In this document: positions 47,726-59,048 of the stretch, piece after piece | Position numbering within the stretch: the stretch's first letter is position 1 | How the letters are laid out: every line of letters begins with the position of its first letter | Assembly (NCBI GenBank): GCA_019426215.1 | Contig: CM033394.1 | Location: 19,612,195-19,676,194, forward strand | Origin: Buddleja alternifolia | Taxonomy: Eukaryota; Streptophyta; Magnoliopsida; Lamiales; Scrophulariaceae | Direction: 5' to 3' | DNA: 64,000 bases | Position numbers and translations under genes: made by a program | The notes under the pieces: generated by a model | The model's database searches: none | Told to the model about the DNA's origin: nothing | What the model saw: only the letters and a program-made list of their open reading frames with translations

Positions 47726-48360
47726 CTCTTTCCTTGATGTCGATACAACTATGGATGTTGTTCTTATAAAACCTCCTACCTCGGCAACTGAAAATGTTCC
47801 AGGTGAAATTCAACCTGCTGCTCTGGAAGTGAATCCGATCCCAGGACAGGTCGCAGACCATCCAGCTGACCCGCCTGCTGACAACCTTATTGGGATAGCG
47901 AAGAATGTTGCAGAAGATGCTCCAGCTAATGTGGAGTAGTTTTTATGTTATTTGAGAAACAAGTATTTTATTTTAGTCAGGCTGTGTTATAGCCTTAGAC
48001 AATGTTTTTCTTTTGTTGTTTTTACGTTGTTTGCCCCTCGAAGCACAGGAGTTTTTGAGATGCTTATGTTTTTAATTACTATGAATGGTCTATGCTTAAT
48101 TATATACCATCTATTTGTGCTTGCATATCTGTTTTGATCCTAACTGAGATGGATGCTTATGAAAAAATGAACCAACACATGATGTGAGGAGAAAAATCTA
48201 GATACAAATTGAGCACATAATTCTGATAGATTTAAGTTAGTTGAGTAGCAAGATAGCTTGGAACATGCTTGTAACATGTTGAAAAAGTATGCGCATATTT
48301 GCATGTATAAAAAAGGAATATGGCAAGATATTAAATATATAAGCCTTTTGGCTCCCATGA
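47726..48360 (+). other. Orphan retroelement tail with short Pro/Ala-rich ORF end
   Basis: An open frame reads an Asp/Pro/Ala-rich peptide up to TAG 47937-47939 and continues upstream into the LTR fragment, so its true start is lost. The AT-rich stretch after it resembles a retroelement 3' region. I do not recognise the family. It may be the end of a gypsy envelope-position ORF. Confidence 0.3.
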
Positions 48361-49099
48361 ATTCGTCACTCCGTACAACAATTTCTTCCCCGGGCTCGCA
48401 CCTGGCCAGTATGCTGCAGGGGGTTTTCTTCCTTTTTTCTGTTTTTTTCTCCTGAATTTTGCACCCTTATGCTACCGTGGAATACGAGTGGTCTTGTTTG
48501 TCTCACCCCATCATGGAGATCAACCAAGAGGCTATCCCCCAACCTTATTTCTTCAAACCATCGTTATTTCTTCTAATTTTATAAGTAGATTGAGAAGTCT
48601 CCAACCTTATTTCTTCTTGTCCATCCTTATTTCTTTTTCTTGAGTGGGGTCAAATGGATCCGCAACCGACTTTCCCCTGACTAGACAAATGCAGGTTACC
48701 CATCCAATTTTCCTAAACACCGTCTACTTCATGCCACCAACACCCTTTTATCTTCGATGTGTGCGAAAGTACAAATAATTATACAATAAAAAAGATGCAT
48801 TATATAAGACATACATTCTATGAAATAGATCATACCATTTGTAGAAAATAAATGGAAAATACAATAATAAAAAGCAATCGTAATATTACTTAGCTCATGT
48901 TGCATATTCTTGCTCTGCAAAGTTGGCTCACAATCTTCCTGACCATGGCCCTCCAGATATCATGTGAATTGTCGAATAGTTTATTTCCATCCATGTCGGT
49001 GGGAGCTTTTTGCATTATTTCCTTCTCCAGGGGGGCTTGCCCCTACGGGCAAAGGGAAATGTCCTTGGTTTTGTGGCCCAGATCTTCCGAATCCTCTTC
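48361..49099. other. Unassigned AT-rich stretch
   Basis: There is no supported gene. The phrase CCTTATTTCTT recurs about four times at 48541-48635. The right part is probably sequence downstream of the Tat-like gag on the minus strand. Confidence 0.35.
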
Positions 49100-50917
49100 C
49101 TGAATTTCTTTTTCTTCCTCGACCTAGATACCAAGATTTTCCTTTTCCTCTGACTGAAGATCCATTATTATTGTTTTCTCTGCTGTATTATTGTTTATCA
49201 AAAACTCCTTCAAGCCTCCTACTTTATCTAAACGTTCCTGATCCAAAGCTAGCGCTTTACAGTCATCCATATACTGACCAGTTTCCAGATGGTATCGACA
49301 ACAGGGTCTATTTGAAGCATTTTGAGAGTTATTTCCTAAACTAGCTAGCCATTGTACTAGGCCTTTGTTTTCCGCCTCCATCAATTGTTGCGTTAAGCTC
49401 CTTGGTGCTGGAAAGGGAGGTCGAAATGATCCTCTTCCTCCTGTCACGGGTCCTTGAGAATGTCATCTCCTTAATCCACAACGTTTAGGATTTCTCCGAT
49501 TTTCTCCTTCTTTTTGCTTTTTTTTTTAATTTCCACTCTCTAATTGAGCCTCCTCTATGTTAATATACTTTTCCGCCCGGCTGAGCAATTCGTCGAAATT
49601 TCGAACTGGTTTTTTAGTTAGCGATTTGAATAAATCTCCTCATGCAAGCCCTGCGTGAACGCACTGGTTTTTTGATCGGCCGAAGCCGATGGCACCTCTA
49701 GAGTAGCAGCATTAAATCTTTTCACATAGGATCGTAAAGTTTCATCTCCTTTTTGCTTTATGTTAAAGAGGCTCAATGGGGTTTGCTCATGCCTTTTGTT
49801 GCTAGAAAATTGATGGAGGAATTTTGTGCTGAACTCTAGAAAGGATCCAATAGATCCTTCTTGTAGCTGGTTGAACCATAACTTGCTGACTTAATCAGCA
49901 TTGTTAGGAACATCCTATATTTAATGGCATCCGAGCACCTGTGCAACAAAGCGTAATTCCTGAAAGTGTACAAGTGATCCTCGGGGTCTGATGTGCCATC
50001 GTAGGTCATCATAGACTAGATTTTGAAATCTCGTAGAAATTCCTCCTGCATTATGGAGTTAGTAAATGGGATCCCTCGATCCGCACGTACTTTTCCTCCA
50101 GCTATCTTCTTCTCCATTTTCTCCATCCTTCCTTCTATGAGATCCCATTGGTTTGTTATTTCCTTTGTTTTGCGCATCCCCCTGGATTTCCTCTTGAGGA
50201 ACAAATTGACTCGCAGCTATTAACCTCCTCATCAAGGTCCTTTTTTCCTTCCTGTCCTAGGCGATGGCCCCAGTTTTTTATATCATAATTTTTCTCCTGC
50301 CTGGGGGGTGGCATTTCTTCCTGGAATTTCTCCTGATGTGTCGTGTTGGGTGGGATACTGCCTTCTTGGATTCCCTCCTCATGAAATTCAGTGCGCTGCA
50401 TTTGGTGACCTTCCTGGGCAGGATATTTCCTAGGTGGTTCCCCCTCTCCACGTATGTTCACCTGTTCAGCAAATTCCATCATCCATGCTCATTTTTTAGA
50501 TCCATTTTCAGGAGTGAACTCCAGATCGATATGAGTAATAGCATTTTTGGGTACTTTCTGTACTAGACTTTCTCCCATCCTACCTGGATCAAGCGGATCT
50601 GGGCTTTCTTTGCAGCATGGATGACTGTGTCAATCATTTCCTGCAATTGTTCCTTTGTTAGGTGATATGATGGTGCAATCTTCAGGGAGTTTTCCATCCC
50701 TACATCTTGCGTTCCATGTGATGGGGAAACTCTATTTTCGCCAACTGGGACTCCACCCCCACATGCTATGGGCTCTCCTATAATTCGCTAATCAAATGCG
50801 TAGCCAAGATGGCTGGGGTTTCAAGAGCGTTGTTACCTCCAGCCGTCGGGAGTATCGTTTCCTTATTTCCATAGCCTCCATAGTTTAGTCCATTTCATCG
50901 ATATTGTGACCTGCCAT
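49100..50917 (-). pseudogene. gag: Tat-like gypsy gag (element H), heavily broken
   Basis: On the minus strand a gag frame probably begins at the ATG at 50917 and is split by many stops. Recognisable parts are GIPFTNSIMQEEFLRDFKI with TYDGTSDPEDHLYTFRNY next to it (about 50090-49930), typical of Tat/Ogre-type gag capsid, and a zinc-knuckle remnant (49301-49260) reading CRYHLETGQYMDDC, in which one His has become Gln. The downstream protease and pol are absent. A primer site and LTR lie just upstream. Confidence 0.7.
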
Positions 50918-50984
50918 CAAGCTTGTGAAACAAAAGAAAATTGCGAAAAAATACGAAAATGTTACCTCAAGCTTTGAAGCTCAA

Positions 50985-51003
50985 TTTCCTACAGAGGGCG
51001 CCA
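50985..51003 (-). other. Primer-binding site of element H
   Basis: The minus strand reads TGGCGCCCTCTGTAGGAAA, the kind of sequence found in Tat-lineage elements, two bases after the LTR end. Confidence 0.7.
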
Positions 51004-51005
51004 AT

Positions 51006-51539
51006 TGATGCAAGTGGAATTTACACCAATAAATTTATATGATTATTTGCGAGAAATTGAGTATGAAGCTTAAAATAAATAAAAGAAAAATGCATGAAAG
51101 TGTAAGAGTTATTTATTGGTCATCAACAATGGATATTTATACAGGCTAGATGGCTTTTATACAAATAATGTAGGTAGAATCAGGATGATTTCCTTCCTGC
51201 TTTACTTATGGTAGCCAAGGCTATTTCTGGAAGCTTTGGGTGCCCTGAAATAGTCCTAAAAACGCGTCTGGTCAGCTCCATATTTAGCATGTCGAATCTT
51301 CCTGCTTCGGTAAGTGTTTGACCAATCCTACTTGATTGATATTTGATTGGATACTTGATTGGATAGTGTTTACTTGATTGATATCCTTCCTTTTAGGGCT
51401 TTGACTTAGGCTCTACTCTCGCTAATTGGATAAGGCCAAAATATAAATACATAGGCTGAAATATTATGACAAAATAAGAAAAGATATATAATATTCTTTG
51501 GGCTTGCCAACTTGGCCCAATGGATGATATCTACCCACA
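51006..51539 (-). repeat. 5' LTR of Tat-like element H
   Basis: On the minus strand it starts TGTGGGTAGATATC and ends CCACTTGCATCA, 534 bp. The 3' LTR is not found in the window. Confidence 0.65.
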
Positions 51540-53131
51540 TCCACCTCTATTACTCTTTTTTCCCCATGCTTCGAGTGGTGGTGTGGAATTTCTTGTTTTT
51601 CACCCGTCGCTTTGATATACGTGAGGTCTATGATGTAGAGATGTAGAAGATCAATGGTTTGTTTTTCCTGAAGGCGCTCAACACTAAAAAGGTCAAAAGC
51701 CCAATGTGTAAATGCAAATCAAAATCAAGTAGACAATCAGAAACCTCATAGCTATCAAAATTAACCATGTCATCTCCTACATTCAATGACAACTTACCAT
51801 CGTCGGCATCAAGTACCGATTGACCTGTGACTATGGGGGATGGTAAAGGAACTTCAACGGGCTTAGAAATGATAGGAATCGAATGCTCAATGGTTGTCAG
51901 ATCTGTCGTGGATGCTCGAACATCTGGATGCGCACGTTCAGACGTGCTGTACAGCAAAGAAATTTTTGAATTTTCAACTCCTTCTCACTTATCACTGTAA
52001 TGGCACAGCATTGCTCCCTATGATTTATCTCTCTATTGCTTTGAAATGTCCCCAATGCTTTCTCAGACAATTTGCTCGACAGTTGATCCACATAACATAG
52101 AACTTCTTGCAACATCTGGCGAAGTTCATTGAAAGATTTGTCAGATTTGCAAAAGTGGTCATCTAGTCTCTCTTCTATAGTAGGAGCTCTCCCTTAGACA
52201 ATTGGCTGATGAAGTCTTTTCCCCTTCAGGTTTTCCTCGAAATTGCTAATTTTCTCAACCTCTTTAACACTCGCAACCTTCTTGGGGGAAGTTTCCTCCT
52301 CATCATCAACATCGGGGTACCACTCATCCTCTTGTGCTAATTGCTCAAGTATTCTTAATGTAGTTCGATTGTCTAGTCCCAATAAATCACCATCGGCTCT
52401 AGCATTAAGTCGATGTCTGACCCTCGATTGAACCCCATCATAAAAATGTTGCACAAGCTCGAATGGAGAGAATTTCTGTTTTGGGCATTGTCTAATCATG
52501 ATATTGTATCTATCCCATGCCTAAGCTAAAGATTCGTTCCTTTTCAGTCGAAAATCTTTGATTTTACTCCGGAGCTCATTCACCTTTGATGGTGGAAAGA
52601 ATTTATCCAAGAACTCATCAATAAGATCTTCCCAAGTAGTGATAAATTGTGGGGCAAGAGACTTATACCAAGTGGTTCCTTTATCCTTGAGGGAAAGATG
52701 GAAAAGTCGAAGGCGAATGGCATCGAAATCTCTCAAATGGACCTGTGTGATTTGAATGATATTCTCAAAACTCTCCAAGTGATCATACAGTGAGTCGCTT
52801 GGATCCCCATTAATATGGGTCGTTCTAAACTATGGTGACTAGGTGAGGTGGAATATGATAATTCGGCGTAGTGAACTTCGGAATAACCAAGGTCTTGGCA
52901 TAGAGAGAACTCATGATGATTGACTACTATGAACCGATACAAGAGGTGCTGGTGGTTGCATAGCCTGTATAATATTTTACAACCACTCTCTGTTTTCCGG
53001 AAGGTTCATTGAAAGTTACCAGCCACTATTAGCTAGTCCTAAAACAAAAATGGAAATAAAGTAAATAATCAAACTTGCAATAAAATTAAAAACTGAGATT
53101 AAACAAGTCTCTAACAACAGTGCCAAAAACT
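51540..53131 (-). pseudogene. gag: Athila-like gag-protease remnant (element I)
   Basis: On the minus strand the gag domain is clear: RDFDAIRLRLFHLSLKDKG and WYKSLAPQFITTW (about 52735-52640), then FYDGVQSRVRHRLNARADGD and LAQEDEWYPDVDDEEE. These are close relatives of the gag of element B. Several stops separate the pieces (52778-52521, 52499-52194, 52115-51897). A partial protease tail (DADDGKLSLNVGDD) is near 51810; the catalytic part is lost. It is cut on the left by LTR H. Confidence 0.75.
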
Positions 53132-53142
53132 TGACACGAGAA
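53109..53142 (-). other. Primer-site remnant and LTR stub of element I
   Basis: The minus strand reads TGGCACTGTTGTTAGAG, a decayed Athila-type primer site (53109-53125). Only the last seven bases of its LTR (CGTGTCA on the minus strand, 53132-53138) remain before copia LTR sequence starts. Confidence 0.6.
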
Positions 53143-54554
53143 TGTTTGGTATATGCCCTCAATGTCAATGAGGAATTAGATTTAGTAGGGCCTTGATAAG
53201 TTACTTTGTACAAACAATGAAATGTGTCTATTTATAGAATAATGGTTTTGATTTTGTTCATCTAAATCTAAATGACATTTATATGTGTTGAACAAATAAG
53301 TCCATAAGATTTGAGGATAGTTTTTTGAGCCGCCGGGATATCAGCCTCCAAGACGTATCCCAGTGATTCCATATTGAGGACAATCCTCAAATTTCTAAGC
53401 TAGTCCACATAATTGGGTCCAGTCAGAGTATTCTTTTCGAGTAGAATTGAAAGTGGGTTTATCATATTTGAGAGAGATAAACGAGAAATTGACTGCAGAA
53501 ATAAACCAGATTTATTAGAATACTTGTTTTGACTTAACTAAGAAAAATTCAGGACTTAAAATTTATCTTGGCTCCCACTGTATTTTTCAAATCCCATACT
53601 CCTATGTGAAAATCGGGAATCATCATTAGCATCGATTCCACAACAGGTATTGAGGTCCTCAATTAATTAAATAGGTTGCAACCTAACCGGTTTCTGGCCC
53701 ACTAATTATTTGAAGTGATATCTAATATCAATTTATCCAATAAATGTTTCAATACGTTTCCCCATAGTTCACCAAACCGCAACCCATTCAATTTCTAGGT
53801 TCGTGAACTACCCGAGTTTATCCCACTAACTCCTATAATCTAGCATTTGAATTTCACCTTGCAACCGAACGGGTTTCTGGGGTGAAATATGTTTCGATTA
53901 AGGCATATGCATGCGCTTTATAAAATTTCAAATTATTTCTAAATGTGTAACCCCCATAATTGGGAAGAATTACATATTTATAGTAATTCTAATTTTAGAA
54001 AGCTTAGTGGAAGGTGAGGATGACAAACATCCTTTTCTAACTCGGTATAATTTATTTGGGAGAATTTAATTCGTCCAAAGAATTTGGTCTCACTTTGCAC
54101 ATTATTCAATTTATATAGAGCTTTATTCTATATTGATCATGCATAAAAATACTACTAATAATCATGCCTTTCAATATAAATAAACATAGAATTTAAATAA
54201 ATGAATAATAAATTCATCACTTGATCATGGACTTTTACTAAAGGGCCCGAGCCAATGGGCCATCACAAAAGGCATAGATTAAACCTATTAAACATTCATG
54301 GGCCTTTTGACTTTATCAACTTTGAACTATTTTATCTCGATTCCTAAAACAACTTATGCATTATTTCTAAGAATATAATAAATAGCTTCAAATTTGATAA
54401 CCCATAAAATTAAAGGTAAAACATATAATTTTAAGTCCATGATTAGTGTTTTAATCACATAAGACATGCTCGCATCAATTAATACATGTTCGCAATATTA
54501 AATCAGTTATGTGAGTGAAGGAGGAAGTAACCCCATTGAACCATCCCCACACAT
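53143..54554 (+). repeat. Copia LTR-like sequence, no gene
   Basis: The start TGTTTGGTATATGCCCTC resembles the starts of LTRs E and F. A phrase around GCAACCTAACCGGTTTCTGG recurs with variation at about 53671 and 53868. No primer site, ORF or clear right end is visible. Confidence 0.5.
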
Positions 54555-57500
54555 ATGAATTTGGGAGCATGGAATATTCGTGGTCTCAATACAACTGAGA
54601 AACAATTTGTTGTTAGGAAGCTGATTGAGACAAATAAATTAGATGTAGTGGAAATAGTAGAGACTCGAGTTAAACCAAAAAATAGTCAAGTCGTATGGTG
54701 AGAATTGGGAAGTTGTGAATAATTATGTGGTAGCCACAAATGGAAGAATATGGCTACTGTGGAGGAAATCTAGTTCCAAGGGCACTCTTCTTGAGGTTTC
54801 TGACCAAGTAATCACTAGTAGAATGCAAATCAATAAATTTAGTTTCATTCTCACCATTATATATGGACAGAATGATGACATGGGAAGAAAGTCTCTTTGG
54901 CAAACCATCAGTGCATCACAACATAAAGAACCATGGGTTTTGATGGGGGACTGGAATGCAACCCTGAAGCATGAGGATAAATTAAATAGTGATGGAAGTT
55001 ATTCAGGAGGCAACGAGGATATGCAGAGGTGTTTTGACGGGATGGGGATAGCAGATATCCCTTACACAAGACAGTACTATACCTGGTCCAATCATCAAAG
55101 GGCATGTACTAGAACTTACTGTAAACTGGATAGGATCGTAGCCAATGGTGAGTGGTTTCTGAATATGGACAATTATACGGCTGAATTCCAAGATAAAGAT
55201 ATTTCTGACCACTGTTCAATGGTGATTCGTATGAAGGAAACTAGAATGGGTACATCCCCATTTAGGTTCCTCAATGGATGGAGAATGTATCCAGGTTTCT
55301 ATGACATTGTCAAGGAGGAATGGGAACAATATGTTAGGGGAAATAAGATGTACAGGGCCCTTCGGAAATGAAAAAAGATTAAAGGGAGATTAAAGCAGAT
55401 GCATAGAGACAAGTATTCTGATATTTCAGGGAAAGTGGAGACCACTGCGAATATGTGGAAAGAAATTAGAAATAAACTTGTCAGGGTCCCATTTGATGAA
55501 TACATAATTCAGCAGGAGGAAAAGCTTTATGTGGAACTCCGACATTTAAGAAAGATGGAGGTGGAATTTATCAGACAAAGGGCAAAAACCGAGTTTTATC
55601 AACAACAAGATGAATGTACGAAATATTATTTTGCTAGGATCAAAGCAAGGAAGGCTCAGGGACATATCAATCACATAAAAAAACAGCAAAGGAGATACTC
55701 TAACTACACTTATGGAGATTTAAGGAGAATTTTTAGAGTTTTATCAGAAGTTAATTGGCACCCCCAGTTCAGCAACTGCAGTGGTAGATGAAAGAGTGGT
55801 GAATACTGGTTACATTTTACAGGGTCCTGATGTAGAGCTATTAAGGCGACCAGTTACAGTGGAGGAAGTGAAAGAAGTGGTCTTTTCCATCCCCGAGGAG
55901 AAAAGCCCTGGTTCAGATGGGTTTAACTCATGTTTTTACAGGAGTACTTGGCATCTAATTGGTTTAGAGGTCACAGAAGCAGTTAAGGATTGTTTGGCAA
56001 AAAGAAAAATTCTCAAAGAGGTAAATCATACGCTGTTGCATATGATCCCTACCTGCCACTGTAGGAGACTTTAGACCTATTGCATGTTGCAATGTCCTAT
56101 ACAAGATTATCTCCAAACTTTTATATAATAGGCTTAAAACAGTGTTGCCTTTGTTGATAAATCAAGCCCAAGGAGCTTTTATACAAAGTAGGTCAATTTT
56201 TGATAATGTAGTGTTGTGCCATGAATTGGTCAAGGGTTATAAAAGAAAGGGTATTTCACCTAGAGTAGTGATGAAAGTGGATATCAAGTAAGCATATGAT
56301 ATAGTTAGCTGGGATTTTTTGTAGAAAATAATGCTTGCTTATGGTTTTCCTGCTGATTTCACACAGATGGTTATGATTTGTGTAACTACTGTTAGTTTTT
56401 CCATAATGGTTCAGGGGTCCAGTTTTGGTTTTTTTGAAGGGAAGAGAGGGTTGAGGTAGGGTGACCCAATGTCACCCTACCTATTTGTTATTGTAATGGA
56501 TTACTTGACTAGAAGCTTTAATGTCTTACAAAAGGACCAACAATTCAAATTTCACCCTAAATGTAGCCGAGTAAGATTGGTGAACATGTGTTTCGCAGAT
56601 GATCTCATGATGTTCAGCAAAGGAGAGGTGCAATCTATTGTTCATGTACAAAGGTGCTTTGAGGGGTTTTCAGAAGTCTCGGGGCTTAATGCCAATCTAG
56701 GAAAAAGTCAAGTGTTGTTTGGGGGTGTAAATGAAGAGATTAAAGGGTAAATTCTGAGTACTACTGGATATACAGAGGGAGGGATGCCTATGAGGTATTT
56801 AGGTGTACCATTGATCTCATCTACACTGACCGTGAGGAACTGTGGATCGTTGATTGAGAAGATTATGGCAAGAATGACCTCATGGACTGCGAAGTATCTC
56901 TCATTTGCAGGTAGGTCTTTACTCATAAAATCTGTTTTATTTGGCATACAAATGTTGTGGAGCCAAATCTTCCCAATGCCAATAACTGTGGTTCAAGAAA
57001 TAGAAAAACTTTGTAGATTTTTTTTGTGGAGTGGGAAAGTCACGGGGAATTACCGAGCCCCTGTGAGTTGGAATGATCTTTGCCTACCTAAAAGAGAAGG
57101 AGGACTTGGTATCATCTATCTTAGCAAATGGAACACAGCTGCTATTTTTAAACAAGTATGGAACATTGCTTCAAAGATAGATTCGTTGTGGATTAAATGG
57201 GTAAATGCCTACTATTTTAAGAGGAGTTGTATTTGGACAGTGCAGGTGAAGGGATCAAACTCTTGGATCTGGAAAATGATGCTTTACATAAGGGACCAGT
57301 TTATGGATGCAGTGAATGTGGTGCATAATAAATGGAAAGAAGGTAAATTCACAATCCATAAAGCTTACTCGCATGCGATGGAACACTTTGATGATGTAGA
57401 GTGGAGGAAGTTAGTGTGGGGAAAGGGTCCAGTGCCTCGACATAGATTTATTTTATGGCTTGCATTCAGAAACAAACTTAAAACAAAAGATAGAATAGGT

Positions 57501-57559
57501 GTGTGGAAGAATCTGGAGGATAACAAGTGCATGCTGTGCAACAGGGAAGCAAAAACTAG
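54555..57559 (+). pseudogene. L1-type LINE ORF2 (endonuclease and reverse transcriptase), broken
   Basis: The frame starts MNLGAWNIRGLN, the beginning of an apurinic-type endonuclease, with GDWNATL (about 54952) and SDHCSMV (about 55207) as catalytic-site motifs. The RT follows with SPGSDGF (about 55911), DFRPIACCNVLYKIISK, QGAFIQ, GDPMSPYLF (about 56460) and FADD at 56592-56603. Then comes the thumb region and a zf-RVT-like end (RHRFILWLAF, CMLCNRE) that breaks off at 57559. Damage includes a stop or shift near 54702, TGA near 55370, shifts near 55780 and 56065, a stop near 56290, TAG 56456 and TAA 56748. ORF1, 5' UTR and poly-A tail are missing. Confidence 0.85.
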
Positions 57560-57969
57560 TGTTAGGAAATTTCATGTTAGAACTTAATGAAAGCGCCAGA
57601 CTTCGTAGGCATGATTACGATGAAGTTCAACATACAACAATGATTGACATTGATCGTCTCCTGATGCACTTAGCGCTAGAAGTTCTCCAAGGCGAAGAAA
57701 GAGCAAAACGACAGAAAAAGTGAATGAATCTTTTATCTTTTTGTTATTTTTTTTACTCGCTTTTCTTTTTTTTTTTTTCAGTATAAATCATGTATGCTTA
57801 TTCTTTCAATATATGAATGATTTATCGCTGAAACATCTTGTTGAAGCTAATCTAACTTTAGCTAACTCTACTAACTTTTTGAACGCTAACTTATATTCAT
57901 TTGGGCTTTTCTCTTTAGTAACTAGAGTTACAAAAGTTAAAGTCTTGACATCATCAAAAAGGGGAAAAT
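57560..57969 (+). mobile_element. Copia family remnant: LTR start joined to ORF3 tail and purine tract
   Basis: The first 21 bases (57560-57580) equal the start of the A/C/D family LTR. The sequence then jumps to the last 47 codons of ORF3 (57581-57723, ending in TGA) and the normal 3' non-coding part with purine tract (about 57955-57969). This matches 10670-11068 of copy A. It looks like an element that inserted in the LINE (left flank ACTAG) and then lost nearly all its interior, but it could also be a recombination scar. The tail frame shows that TAA 10667 in copy A is a mutation. Confidence 0.7.
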
Positions 57970-59048
57970 TGTTAGGAAATTTCATGTTAGATGTTTTGAT
58001 GATGACAAGATAGGATTCATTGTTAGACCCCAAATAAAATGTAAGTTTATGTTTTCTTTAGATTATTGTTTAAGCGTTTGAAAGCTTGTAATTTTGTTTA
58101 GGCTTGTAATTTTTATCTTTGTAGATTTTAGACTAAGTCTTAGTAACTGAATCGCTAGTAGAATTCTAGGTGAGTCTATTAGAGAAGAAGTTGAAGACCA
58201 GCGTCTAAAGTCAACCAGAGATAAACATTTGTCCCTTAGCATCCGTCAAACGCTAAAGGAACCCAGTTCAGGATATATGGATCAAGCGCTCAGTTTGTCT
58301 CAAGCGATGGATGTAAGATTCACCTAAAATAAATCCTCAAGTCATGAAGGACTTAAATGCAATCATTCAACGGACATTTATTTCCAACGGGAAATAAATT
58401 CAAATGCATTAAATGCCTGATAAGAGCATTAAATGTGATAAGCTACTGTGACTTGTGGACAAGCCACCTTTTGACCAGACTGTCAGAAATTTCAGAGTTT
58501 TAGTTGCTCCCGTCCAATCGGATTCAACGAATTTTCAGGAATGTCAGACTTTAGGTATGATCACACGCCACGTGAAAGGCACGCTTCTATATATGTCCAA
58601 CGGACAGATCCCAAGAAATTGCCTATAAATACCTTGCTCCAGAAAATCCTAAAAAATATATATAACAACAAGAATATACGAGAAAATTATTGCCAAAGAT
58701 CTTACGTACATTCTTTCTGAAATAGCTTAGAAACCCCATAGCCAAAACCTTTCAAGCTTTTTATCTACATTCCAGACAGTCACAAATATCTCAAACATCT
58801 TCCAAAGAAGAAATTCAAATTCCAACTGAGATATTCCAAGTTGTTTGATCTTCTCTAAAAACAAACAAACCCTAGTAACAAACCTCAACCTTTCATCTGA
58901 GTGAGAAAAGTTTTTGAAACCTTTCAGGCAGTATTTCTGAGTGAGAGAAGCTTGAAGAAGACGATCTTCATTGGTGCTGAAGTCTGTGTGATCAAGGAGC
59001 CCAAGATCTTTTTCATCCATTACTATTTTGTAGAAGTTTCTGTGTGAT

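Noticed and set aside
48897..49344. Short plus-strand ORFs near 48900-49350
   Set aside because: They overlap the minus-strand Tat-like gag remnant and show no family features.
54555..57559. A host gene with endonuclease/phosphatase-like domain
   Set aside because: The endonuclease is followed directly by RT motifs with FADD and a zf-RVT-like end, so this is a LINE ORF2.
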